A stretch of 64,000 nucleotides of DNA from Fulvivirga maritima (GTDB taxonomy: Bacteria > Bacteroidota > Bacteroidia > Cytophagales > Cyclobacteriaceae). Positions 18,835-29,081 of the stretch are shown in pieces (position 1 is the first letter of the stretch; the number at the start of each line of letters is the position of its first letter). A model generated the notes under the pieces. It made no database searches and was not told the DNA's origin. It saw nothing but the letters and a program-made list of their open reading frames with translations. The translations under genes were made by a program, and so were the position numbers. The stretch is from positions 2,723,001-2,787,000 of the forward strand of contig NZ_CP089980.1 in NCBI RefSeq assembly GCF_021389955.1, read 5' to 3'.

Positions 18835-20283
18835 ATGAGAGAAATTTACCTGATAGTATTAATTTTATTAGCTTCCATTAAAGTATATAGCCAGGGCTTA
18901 ATTTTCAGTCAGTATGAGCAATCTGTGCTAGAGACTAATCCGGCAAGAATAGCTTTATACCCTGAGCTAAGGGTCACTGCACAATACAGAGAAACGTCTT
19001 TGACTGATGGAGAAAAGGCGAACCAGTCTTTGCTTACAGCCACATATCCCTTGTTTTCATCAGATGATCGATTGCGCAGCGGAATAGGGCTATCAGTAAC
19101 TCGTCAACAGACGGGGACTGATATGAAATATATTACCAATGCAGTGCAAGGAGGGTATGCCTATAATGTGTATCTAAACAGAAGTTCACTTTTATCTTTT
19201 GGTGTTAATTTAGGTTGGTTTCAGCAATACTTTAGTAATGGAACCATCTACACAGGGGCACAATGGGATAGTTTTAACGGTTTTGATTCTTCGTTACCAA
19301 CGGGAGAGCCGGACTCCTTTGAGAAAAAGAATTTTGTAAATCTAGGAGCAGGTTTAAATTACTATAAGACAGATGACGAAGGGAAAGAGGTTGGATATTT
19401 AGGCGTTGCTTCTAATTATCTAAATAGTCCTGATATATCCTGGGGGCAAGAAGCATACAAACGAGAGAGAAGCTATAGTGCGCAAGCCTATTGGAGGCTC
19501 TTTAATAATAATGGGATCTCTATTGGTTCTGGAGGCTATTATCTTTTTGATAATCATGTGCATTTCGCTCAAGCACGTATTCAGGTTAAAAAATATTTTG
19601 AGAACACTAATCCATTTGATCTTATAAAAAATGGTTACCTGGAATTCTATGGCGGATATAGAGCTCAGGGGCGAATTGGAGGAGGTGTGTTAATCCAGCA
19701 GCCCTCCTTTAGGTTAGGTGTGAGTTATGATACCCCTTCTTCAGGTAATGCCTCCCTGGCCGGAAGTGCCTTTGAAGTTAGTTTGGCATTTAGAAATGTC
19801 TTCAAAAAGAAATCCAAAGAACAGACTGTCATAACTCCGAGTGAATATCATATCGGAGAGGTGAAGGATATTGAATTTGCTCGTGACAAAAAGACAAATG
19901 CCTCCGATAAGGATGCTCAGTTCAGACCTGAAAAGGGAGATTATAATATTGCCTTGAGGCAGGACTTCAAATTTGGTTTCAATGAAAGTAATCTTAATAA
20001 TGATGCTAAGCAGTATTTAGATGAATTGGTCAGTTTACTAAAGGCTCATCCTAATACATACCTTGAGGTGATAGGGCACACTGATGACATTGGTAGCGAA
20101 AGTGCTAATGAAAAGATTGCCTTGCAGAGAGCGTCAGTAGTGATTGATTATCTAATTTCTAAGGGTATTTCACAAGAAAGGTTAAAAGCCACTGGTAAAG
20201 GAGACAAAGATCCTCTTGTACCTAATACTTCAGATGAAAATAGAGCTAAAAACCGTAGAGTAGAATTTGTTATTTATGAATAA
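18835..20283 (+). CDS. PorP/SprF family T9SS membrane protein fused to an OmpA domain
   Basis: The N-terminal part (about 20-320) looks like PorP/SprF: after a signal peptide it begins FSQYEQSVLETNPA and continues as outer-membrane beta-strands. About residues 370-482 form an OmpA-like peptidoglycan-binding domain with FKFGFNESNLNNDAKQYLDE, VIGHTDDIGSE and NRRVEF. SprF-type proteins are needed for export or anchoring of type B T9SS cargo, and this gene directly follows such a cargo gene. The fused OmpA domain would tie the barrel to the cell wall. The 482-residue length is larger than plain PorP/SprF (about 300), explained by the fusion. It overlaps the next gene by 8 bases. Confidence 0.88.
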   Translation: MREIYLIVLILLASIKVYSQGLIFSQYEQSVLETNPARIALYPELRVTAQYRETSLTDGEKANQSLLTATYPLFSSDDRLRSGIGLSVTRQQTGTDMKYITNAVQGGYAYNVYLNRSSLLSFGVNLGWFQQYFSNGTIYTGAQWDSFNGFDSSLPTGEPDSFEKKNFVNLGAGLNYYKTDDEGKEVGYLGVASNYLNSPDISWGQEAYKRERSYSAQAYWRLFNNNGISIGSGGYYLFDNHVHFAQARIQVKKYFENTNPFDLIKNGYLEFYGGYRAQGRIGGGVLIQQPSFRLGVSYDTPSSGNASLAGSAFEVSLAFRNVFKKKSKEQTVITPSEYHIGEVKDIEFARDKKTNASDKDAQFRPEKGDYNIALRQDFKFGFNESNLNNDAKQYLDELVSLLKAHPNTYLEVIGHTDDIGSESANEKIALQRASVVIDYLISKGISQERLKATGKGDKDPLVPNTSDENRAKNRRVEFVIYE

Positions 20284-21964
20284 GAGACTTCTACTTGCTA
20301 TATTTTTTCTGTTACCGTTATTTTCTGTTCAGGGTCAGGATCTTTCACAAATAAGGCAGGGTAAGGCTCTAAAAGTGAATGGAGGCATAAGTCTGAATCA
20401 GATCTTGTATGCCGTTGATGGCATTGAACGAAGAAGGGATCCGTATTCATATTATATGACAGGTCAGTTGGCATTCAGTATTTATGGGTGGAGTATACCT
20501 TTCTCTTTTAGTTTGTCTAATCAGAATAGTAGTTTTCAGCAACCATTTAATCAATACGGAATACATCCTAAATATAAATGGGTTACTACCCATTTAGGTT
20601 GGAGCAGTATGAATTTTTCACCATATACCTTAAATGGCCATCTTTTTCTGGGCGGAGGAGTAGAGTTGGCACCAGAAGGTAAATGGAGTGTGAAGGCCAT
20701 GTATGGAAGGCTGGTAAAAGCCGTTGATGCTGATAGCTTGCAAGAGGGGGCATTCAGGAGAATGGGCTATGGTTTACAGGTGAAATACGGAGAAAGTAAT
20801 GATTATATTTCTGCTACCCTATTTAGAGCAGCTGATGATCCTTCTTCAGTAGATAGTATTTCTAGCGATTTGAAACCTCAGGAGAATCTGGTTTTAAGTG
20901 TGGAAGGAAGTAAAAAAATAATTGAAGGGCTTGTCTTCTCTGGAGAATTTGCCTCTAGTGCCCTTTCCAGAGATATTAATACGGAGGAAAGTGATGCGGC
21001 AAATAATATTTTTCAACATGTAGGAGCATTGTATACACCCAGATTTTCTTCTAGTTACTATCATGCCTATAAGGGAAGTTTAAGCTATCAATTCTCTGTG
21101 TATTCCCTTGGTGTGACATATGAAAGAATAGACCCAGGATATCAAACTCTCGGAGCGTATTATTTTAATAATGACATGGAGAATATTACCGCCCAGCTCA
21201 ATTGGTCTATGTTGGCAGGTAAGCTGAATGTGGGCGTAAATAGTGGCTTGCAACGAGATAATTTGGATGATAATAAGGTGAGTGCTATGCGAAGATGGCT
21301 AGGATCATTAAATGTTACTTATTCACCAATTCAGAAATTGAATATCACTAGTTCATATTCTAATTTTCAAACTTATACCAACGTAAGATCGCAGTTTGAG
21401 ACTTTAAACCAGCTCACTCCCTATGATAATCTTGATACTTTAGATTTTACGCAAATTTCGCAGAATGCCAGCCTTGCTGTAGTGTATATGATGTCATCAA
21501 GTAAAGAAAAGAGAGAAAGTGTTAATGTTAACTTTAATTTTCAAGATGCCAGTGACAAGCAGGGAGGAGTAGAACAAAATAGTGGTACCCGATTTTACAA
21601 TATGAATTTGGCATATAACATAGGGCTCACTGCTATTAATACGTCTTTTGCTCTTTCAGTTAATGCGTCAAGAAATGAAAGTGAGATAGCGCAAAGTTCA
21701 ATGATAGGCCCCTCTCTGGCGGTAAATCGAACATTTTTTGACCGTAAGGTAAGGGCAAGTGTCTCAATAGGAGGTGTAAACGCTTATTCTAATTCATCCT
21801 TAATTAATACGGTCATAAACTTAAGGGCGAATGGAAGTTACACCTTAAAAAAGAAGCATAACCTCACTCTTAATTTAGTGACGTTAAGGAGAACAGTAAA
21901 AGATGAGAGTACCCCTGATTTTACTGAGTTTACAGGAACGCTAGGATATAGTTTTAATTTTTAA
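20276..21964 (+). CDS. Predicted outer-membrane beta-barrel protein of unknown function
   Basis: ATG 20276 overlaps the end of the PorP/SprF gene by 8 bases and opens a clear signal peptide (MNKRLLLAIFFLLPLFSVQGQ). The mature protein of about 540 residues alternates polar and aromatic residues throughout, rich in Tyr, Ser and Asn, and ends TLGYSFNF, a typical outer-membrane C-terminal strand. I do not recognise a named family. Its position between the PorP/SprF-OmpA protein and a lipoprotein suggests an envelope component of the same machine, perhaps an export or surface-anchoring pore. This is inference from topology and neighbours only. Confidence 0.75.
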   Translation: MNKRLLLAIFFLLPLFSVQGQDLSQIRQGKALKVNGGISLNQILYAVDGIERRRDPYSYYMTGQLAFSIYGWSIPFSFSLSNQNSSFQQPFNQYGIHPKYKWVTTHLGWSSMNFSPYTLNGHLFLGGGVELAPEGKWSVKAMYGRLVKAVDADSLQEGAFRRMGYGLQVKYGESNDYISATLFRAADDPSSVDSISSDLKPQENLVLSVEGSKKIIEGLVFSGEFASSALSRDINTEESDAANNIFQHVGALYTPRFSSSYYHAYKGSLSYQFSVYSLGVTYERIDPGYQTLGAYYFNNDMENITAQLNWSMLAGKLNVGVNSGLQRDNLDDNKVSAMRRWLGSLNVTYSPIQKLNITSSYSNFQTYTNVRSQFETLNQLTPYDNLDTLDFTQISQNASLAVVYMMSSSKEKRESVNVNFNFQDASDKQGGVEQNSGTRFYNMNLAYNIGLTAINTSFALSVNASRNESEIAQSSMIGPSLAVNRTFFDRKVRASVSIGGVNAYSNSSLINTVINLRANGSYTLKKKHNLTLNLVTLRRTVKDESTPDFTEFTGTLGYSFNF

Positions 21965-21983
21965 CTTTTAATAAATAAAACCC

Positions 21984-22424
21984 ATGAATCAATTTTTTAG
22001 AATTTCAGCCATAGTAACCGCCTCTTTTTTAGCTTTTACAGCATGTAGTGATGATGACGATGATGATGTTGCTCCAGAAGAGCAGCAGACTCCTTATGAA
22101 GAAACACTTGAGTTAGTAACTAACAACTCGAGTAAAGATTGGAGTCAGGTAAAGGTTATTTACACTGGTGAGGATGAAACAGAGGAATGCGGGCTAGATG
22201 ACATCTATACATTTAATGCAGGTTTAACCTGGAGTCATGATATTAATGAAACAAAATGCTCGGAATTTTCAGAGGATGAAGAGGGATCATTTGGTATATC
22301 TGATGATGGACAAGAAATTGTTATTTCAGGGGCAAGATTTGAGTTAAGAAACCTCACTGATACTACAATGGAATTTTATACCGATGCAGATAACATATCT
22401 TATTTCGAGGCAATCAATAAATAA
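21984..22424 (+). CDS. Small surface lipoprotein, lipocalin-like
   Basis: The 146-residue protein has a lipoprotein signal ending FTAC with the lipidated cysteine at position 21. A tract of Asp residues follows at once (SDDDDDD), resembling the acidic export signal that sends Bacteroidetes lipoproteins to the outer surface. The rest is short beta strands with the pattern seen in lipocalin-like domains (EEECGLDDIYTF-type Cys region, FGISDDGQEIVISG). A protein of identical length and layout is encoded at 37069-37506, just beyond the other end of the operon. Function is unknown; a surface accessory or an inhibitor of the adjacent secreted proteins is possible. Confidence 0.7.
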   Translation: MNQFFRISAIVTASFLAFTACSDDDDDDVAPEEQQTPYEETLELVTNNSSKDWSQVKVIYTGEDETEECGLDDIYTFNAGLTWSHDINETKCSEFSEDEEGSFGISDDGQEIVISGARFELRNLTDTTMEFYTDADNISYFEAINK

Positions 22425-22449
22425 AAGCAAATTCACTAATTAATCAAAG

Positions 22450-25400
22450 ATGAAGAAATCTCTGCTCATATTTTTTGTTTTACTAACTACTCATTGCTGG
22501 TCAGCACCTGGAGATTCTCTAAGTGTGGCTTCAGAAGATGTTAACCCTCTTAAAAGAGAGGTTTCTTATCATCATAAGATGGTAAGCAAATATAGTAAAG
22601 TAATGAGCAGAGATTTAAATCTGCCTTCACTTCCCACCTATCAAGAGGATGTTACCTTTCATGAAATCAGAGTTTTAGGCGATACGCTACAAGGTGAACA
22701 ACTTGAGGCATTTGAAATGGATGCCTATGTGAAGGAGAATAAGAGGTTTGTAGAAACATTTGATGAAAATGTTATTTTAGATCTGCCTGTCGGCATAAAA
22801 AAGACGATAGGAAATCTAACATATACAATAGTGGTGAGTGAGCTGCAAATGAAACCAGAAGGCGCATATCTAAGTGCCTCAATGGTTTTTGAGGTGCCTG
22901 ATTCAGAAAAAAAAAATAGCCTTTGGAGCACGGAATATTCGTTTTAGTAAGCGAGGGGGCTTGGCAAGTGGAGCACAGTTACGATTATTAGGAAAGCAAG
23001 ATGTAAAATTAGGACCTAACACAACCCTGAGCTTATTAGCAGAAAAAACGTTCATAGAGTGGGATTGTGATGGCTTTAAGGCAATGGGCATAGATGCCGC
23101 AGTGGAATTTAGCAGGGATTTATTCATTCCTGACTCCACATCTAAGACCCCGAGTGATCGTGTAACAGGACGTTTCACTACTGTTATTACTGACTGGAAT
23201 GACATGATTGCTGAGATTACTATTCCTCCCTTTCAGGTAAAAGGACTGAAGGATTTTGTTTTTACAGTTAAAAAGGCTGTCATAGATAATAGTACCTTGA
23301 GAGCTCTTCCAGGCATGAACTATCCTGAGAACTATGAGAGTGCTATGAGTGGGGGGCTGTGGAAAGGAATATCTATTCAAGAACTATCTCTTAAATTACC
23401 TTCCGCTTTTAATAAAGGAAATGGTAAAGAGCCCGTTAAAATCTCCTTATATAATACTGTAATAGATAAACAAGGTATTACTACCACAGCTCAGTTTAGT
23501 AATTTAATTGGAGATGGAAAAATGGATAAATGGCCGTTTTCTGTCGAGTCATTTAGACTTAGCATTGTATCTAATAAATTAGTAGGTGCAGGTTTTGCAG
23601 GTCAGGTAAAGCTACCTGTTCTCAAAGATAAGCCATTGGATTATACTGCAGTTATCGCACAAAATGATCAATATACTTTTTCTATTTCGGCTCCTGAGGA
23701 AGGTATAGAATTTGATTTTCTGTCTGCGGCAGAGGTGGAGATTTACTCATCTTCCTATGTAGAAGTACAGTTAAAGGACGGCAAATTTTTACCCAAAGCC
23801 AGCTTAAATGGTAAGATGAGTATAGGCGTAGGCAAAGAGCTTAATGTCCCTGACTTGGGTTTTGAGGGACTTAATATTCAAACCGTTGAACCTTACATTT
23901 CGATACAAGGCTTCTCGCTTTCAGATATTAAAGGTCCTTCCTTAGGAGCTTTTAGTATGGGCATCTCAGATATAAGTGGAAGTGTTTCTAAAGAGAAGAT
24001 AAATCTTGCCTTTACTGCTTATGTAAGTATAGTAGGCGATGATGGAGGAAATTTTGGAGGCGAAGCGGGCTTTACAATTTCTAGTAAGTATGATCGTGGA
24101 ACTGAGGATGAATCAGCCGAAAACTATCAATCACCTAAATGGGTATTTGACGGGGTAAGTATACATAAAATAGGAATTAATATTGACAACGGAGCCTATA
24201 GTTTAGCCGGTTCTTTAACCTGGTTTAAAGATGACGATGTTTATGGAAATGGGTTTTATGGCGAAGTACAGATGGGAGTGCTGGAAGGTATGCTCAATGT
24301 GCAGGCCGTGGGGCTTTTTGGCTCTGTACATAATTACCGATATTGGTTTGCAGATGCCTTGGCTAATTTGCCTCCCGGAATGGGTATAGGAGTGGTTCAG
24401 CTCAACGCCATTGGTGGAGGGGCTTCATATCACCTAAAACCCTCCACAGGTGGTGTTTCCAGGCCTTTTGCCAAAAGTCTTTCCGGCGTGAATTATGTTC
24501 CAGACTCTACTGCGGGCATGGCAATAAAAGCTATGGTGACCTTGAGCACACCCGATGGAGGACTTTTTAATGGAGATGCCGCACTGACCCTTGCCTTTAA
24601 CGAAGGGGGAGGACTCAGAGAAGTGGATTTTAAGGGAAATGCATACTTCTTAACTCCTGTTGTCACTATCAGTATACCGGGCTTATCAGGTATGGTTGAT
24701 AATATGGTGAATAATGTGGCCAATTCCATGATGCCTAAAGCTGCTATATCTGCTCATATTCACATTAATTACGATGTGGTAAACAAAACACTGCATGGTA
24801 ATTTTGAAACCTTTATCAATATAGCCTACGGAGTTATAAAAGGAATTGGTCAGGATAATAGAGCCGGATGGGCTGTCTTGCATGTTAGTCCTGATGACTG
24901 GTATATCCATGTGGGAAGCCCTACTGATCCTGTCGGCCTGCAGATACTGGGGCTGGTGAAAACAGAAAGCTATTTCATGATGGGGGATTATATACCGGGT
25001 AGTCCACCACCACCAAAACTTGTTCAGGAAGTACTCGATTTAGGTGAAGATATGATGACCTACATGGATGATCTGAATGCCGTGGGAGAAGGAAAAGGTA
25101 TTGCCTTTGGTACTCGCTTTGGAATGGATACAGGAGATCAGAGCTTTTTAATGTTTTACGGTAGATTTGCCGCTACAGCTGGTTTTGATGTAATGCTTAA
25201 AGATTATGGAAGCACAACCTGCGTAGGTAGTACAGAGCCCATCGGGATTAATGGTTGGTATGCTAATGGACAGGCTTTTGCTGCTTTTATGGGTAAAATA
25301 GGTATAAAAGTGAGGCTCTTCGGCAAAAAGAGAAAGCTTGAGATATTGAAAATAGCTGCTGGTGCCATATTACAGGCTAAATTGCCTAATCCACTCTGGA

Positions 25401-26968
25401 TGAAAGGTGTTGTAGGAGGTGAGTTCAGTGTATTAAATGGATTGGTAAGTGGTCATTGTCGCTTTGAGGTGACTATTGGAGATGATTGTGAACTGCAGAC
25501 CGGCTCCGTACTAGAAAATCTGAATGTAATTAGTCAGCTTACTCCTGCTGATAATGAAGGAGATGTTAATGTGTTTACTGCCGCTCAGGGTATCTTTGAT
25601 ATGGAAGTGGAAAAGGAATTTCAGATGGTAGATCTAGATGAGAAAAGAAAGGTTTTCAGGATTAAGCTTGATGAAATGAAATTGTACGATGGCACCCAGG
25701 AGCTAAGAGGAACTATGACCTGGAATGATTTGCATGATGTGGTTTCTTTAAAGACTACCGAAATATTACCGGGCGAAAAGCAATTGAAATTGGTGGTGCA
25801 GGTGAGCTTTGAAGAAAATGTGAATAATACCTGGGTTCCAGTAACGGTTAATGGAGAAAAGGTAATAGAAAGAAAAGAGGCGCAGTTTACCACAGGTGAA
25901 GAACCAGATTATTTACCAGAGGAAAATGTTGCTTATAGCTACCCTACTAATAAGCAGCTGCACTTCCACCCCGGAGAGCATGGTAGTGGATATGTTCATC
26001 TTATAAGTGGTATGTCTAAACTTTTTGATCCAGGAAAAGAATGGAATCAGATTGGTAGGTTTGTATCTAGTACCGGAGAAGAAGTGGAATTTGATTTTAC
26101 CTATAGTAATAACGAAATAAGTTTCAATATTCCTGACGAATTAAATACTAATACCATATACAAGTTGGAGATAGTTAATCTACCCTTAAATACGTCAGAT
26201 GGTATTGATAGTAATGTAGCTCAGGGTAATAAAGCCGTAACCCAAGATATCGGAGAGTCCACTATGGAAGTTAAAACTAAAACAGCTTCAGGTACCATAC
26301 AGCAATATCAGGAAAAGATAGTGTATAGTGCAGTTTTCCAGACTAGTAATTATAATACTTTTAAGGAGAAGGTAGCGGCACTTAATATTTATAATACCTG
26401 GCGTGTTCCTGTAAGACCAACTATTCATCAGCTTAAGGCTGCGGTAGAAGGACAAGAAACTTTTGATACCTATGAGATCAAAGGAGGGAGTGACTATTTG
26501 CCGCTGGTGAGCTTTACTGCAGAGTTAAATATTCCATGGTTTAAAAATATGATTGAACCACTGGCATATCCATCACCATTCCCTATAAATGGAATAACTC
26601 TTAGTGAAGATCGTATGAGTATGCCTTATGGAGTGCCGCCATACAAAGCACTTTACATAACCCAGCAAGATGAAGATTTGTATTTAGATGCTGACATGGC
26701 AGCTTCAGGAACGGTCATTAATACACCAGGAAATAGCACTATTATATATAATCTGCCACTTATTATGTATCAGGATTATAGTCATGTGAGACAGCAGGCC
26801 ACTCAAAACATTAGTATGGGGCAGGGGAACGACTGGATGGAGCGAGTGATGGAAACACCTTTCCCCGGTATACAGACAGGTACTACTTATAAGGTGAATA
26901 TAGAATACCGTTTACCGGGAATTAATACGGTCACTTCTTATGAAACCATCTCATTTCAAATTAACTAG
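22450..26968 (+). CDS. Giant exported protein of unknown family, frame broken at A10
   Basis: A signal peptide (MKKSLLIFFVLLTTHCWSA) opens a frame that ends at 22947, while a longer frame running to 26968 overlaps it. Removing one A from the A10 run at 22907-22916 joins them (VPDSEKKIAFGARNIRFSK) into 1505 residues. The sequence is Gly- and beta-rich with many short strands, no cysteine-rich module and no membrane segments after the signal. I recognise no named domain. Its place between the lipoprotein and the fibronectin-III and TANFOR genes, with 25- and 3-base gaps, suggests a structural or carrier component of the same secreted apparatus. Genes beside TANFOR proteins often encode such huge unannotated proteins. 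Confidence 0.72.
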
Positions 26969-26971
26969 CTC

Positions 26972-29071
26972 ATGAATAAGTTAAAAGGAAAATTAAGCTT
27001 CATACCTATCGCTTGTCTGGTTTTTATCATGGCCTCTTTATCGGCTTTGGATACTAAAGCTCAGAGTAATGAAGATGATGCCATAAAAGTAATAGCCTTG
27101 CCGTATGAAGGACAAATTTTATTGCGTTGGGCGCCCAATTCTCCTGCAGCATGGCAGCTGTTAAACAAATATGGCTATAGATTGGAGCGTGTAACCATGA
27201 TGAGAAATGGAAAGGCACTTAAACAGCCAGAAACAATGGTTTTATGGGAGACGCCTCATACACCGGCGCCAGTGGCTGAATGGGAGGAGCTAGCCGATAA
27301 AGATAATTTTGCAGGTGTGGCGGCGCAGGCCATTTATGGAGAAACCTTTGAATTGTCTGATAATTATAGAAGTGACATGGTCTCTGTAATTAACAAATCC
27401 AGAGAGCTCGAACAACGGTTTTCATTTGCTCTTTTTTCTGCTGATATGTCTGTGGAAGCAGCAGAGAAATCGGCACTATATTATAAGGACACCCATGTAA
27501 AAGCAGGAGAGAGATATTTATACCGAGTACATAGTGCCGTGCCAGAAGAAAACCTGCCAATAGCTACAGGAATTGTCTACACAGGCTTAGATGAAGAAAT
27601 TCCTTTACCGACACCGCAAACCCCTACAGCAGAATTTAGTGACTTTATGGTCTCTCTGGAGTGGGATCGGGAGATATATTCTGGTACTTATACTGCCTTT
27701 GAAATACAAAGAGCTACAGTGGGAGGAGAGTTTAAGGATATATCTGAAATACCTTTTGTAAGTGCTTCTTCAGATCCTTCTAAGGCGCATTTAATGCATG
27801 TTATAGATTCATTGCCGCAAAATAATGTTGAATACCGATATCGAATCAGAGGGGTAACACCTTTTGGACAAAAGGGGCCTTTTTCTGATGAAGTTACAGG
27901 AATAGGAAGGGATAAGCTCATAGCCAGACCAGCTATTGTAAGTGGAAATGCACTTAAAGATATGGTAGTACTTAAATGGGAGTTTGATGAAAGATACCTC
28001 TATCAGATAGAAAAATTTCAATTACTGAGAGCAGAGAATGATAAAACAGCTTTTACCCTATTGAAAGATAATCTTGATCTGGAGAAGGGTAGTATTATTG
28101 ATGATCATCCATTGCCAACTAATTATTATCAAATAAAGGCTATTGGTAAATATACTCAGGAGGTATTCTCTATGCCTTATATGGTGCTGCTTATAGATAG
28201 CATTCCTCCTTCCATTCCACAAGGTATTACTGGAAAGATGGATACAACCGGCCTGGTAACCTTAAATTGGAAGCCTAATACTGAAAAAGATTTGTATGGT
28301 TATCGGGTGTTTAGGAGTAATTTTGAGCAACAAGAGTATGTACAGGTTACTAATGCAGCATTAAAGGATACTGTGTTTTATGATACACTAGCAAGAAATA
28401 ACCTTACTCCTAAAATCTACTATAAAGTGGTGGCTGTAGATACTCATTATAACCCTTCGGAGTATTCTGAAAGTGCTGCTGTAAAACGTCCTGATTTCAC
28501 TCCTCCAGTGAGTGCTGTATTAACGGCTATAAGACCCGGAGAAGGAGATATTACGCTTACCTGGGTTCCTGGTAGCTCAGCAGATTCTAAAGATCAGTTG
28601 ATTTACAGACAGAGCAATACCGAGGCGAGGTGGGCATTGGTACAAGTGCTAACAGCACAGGATACTACCTGGCAAGACTTAGGAGTAGATCAGGAGTTAA
28701 CCTATCAGTATACCATCATCACTGTAGATGAATCTGGCTTAGAATCGCCTCCGGCACAACCCTTATCAGCCTCACCACTTCCTAGAAAGGTGCAGAGAGG
28801 CATAGGTAAGTTGTTTTATACTCAAAAGGAAGAGGAACCATCAATCACACTGGGTTGGGAGTATGATCAACCCGGGGTAGAAAGATTTATTATTTATCGG
28901 TCTGTAGGAGAGGCTCCTATAACTCCGTTAGGCTCTATTAATAGTGATCAGCAGAAATATACTGATCAGGAATTGAAGAAGGGAGAAGTGTATCGCTATC
29001 AGGTGGGAGCGGTTTTTACTGATGGATCATCCTCAGCACTTAGTGAAGAAGTGGTGCTTAAGGTGAATTAA
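26972..29071 (+). CDS. Exported protein with fibronectin type III domains
   Basis: A 699-residue protein with an N-terminal signal (through ALDTKAQ) and several fibronectin-III-like modules from about residue 210 on. These show repeated patterns such as VSLEWDREIYSGTYTAFEIQ, TLNWKPNTEKDLYGYRVFRS and TLGWEYDQPGVERFIIYRS. The first 200 residues form a separate domain starting VIALPYEGQILLRWAPN that I do not recognise. No catalytic motif or T9SS tail is visible. It lies 3 bases after the giant protein and 10 bases before the TANFOR protein, so it is very probably co-expressed with them. A scaffold or adaptor role on the cell surface is inferred. Confidence 0.75.
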   Translation: MNKLKGKLSFIPIACLVFIMASLSALDTKAQSNEDDAIKVIALPYEGQILLRWAPNSPAAWQLLNKYGYRLERVTMMRNGKALKQPETMVLWETPHTPAPVAEWEELADKDNFAGVAAQAIYGETFELSDNYRSDMVSVINKSRELEQRFSFALFSADMSVEAAEKSALYYKDTHVKAGERYLYRVHSAVPEENLPIATGIVYTGLDEEIPLPTPQTPTAEFSDFMVSLEWDREIYSGTYTAFEIQRATVGGEFKDISEIPFVSASSDPSKAHLMHVIDSLPQNNVEYRYRIRGVTPFGQKGPFSDEVTGIGRDKLIARPAIVSGNALKDMVVLKWEFDERYLYQIEKFQLLRAENDKTAFTLLKDNLDLEKGSIIDDHPLPTNYYQIKAIGKYTQEVFSMPYMVLLIDSIPPSIPQGITGKMDTTGLVTLNWKPNTEKDLYGYRVFRSNFEQQEYVQVTNAALKDTVFYDTLARNNLTPKIYYKVVAVDTHYNPSEYSESAAVKRPDFTPPVSAVLTAIRPGEGDITLTWVPGSSADSKDQLIYRQSNTEARWALVQVLTAQDTTWQDLGVDQELTYQYTIITVDESGLESPPAQPLSASPLPRKVQRGIGKLFYTQKEEEPSITLGWEYDQPGVERFIIYRSVGEAPITPLGSINSDQQKYTDQELKKGEVYRYQVGAVFTDGSSSALSEEVVLKVN

Positions 29072-29081
29072 AATATTGTAG

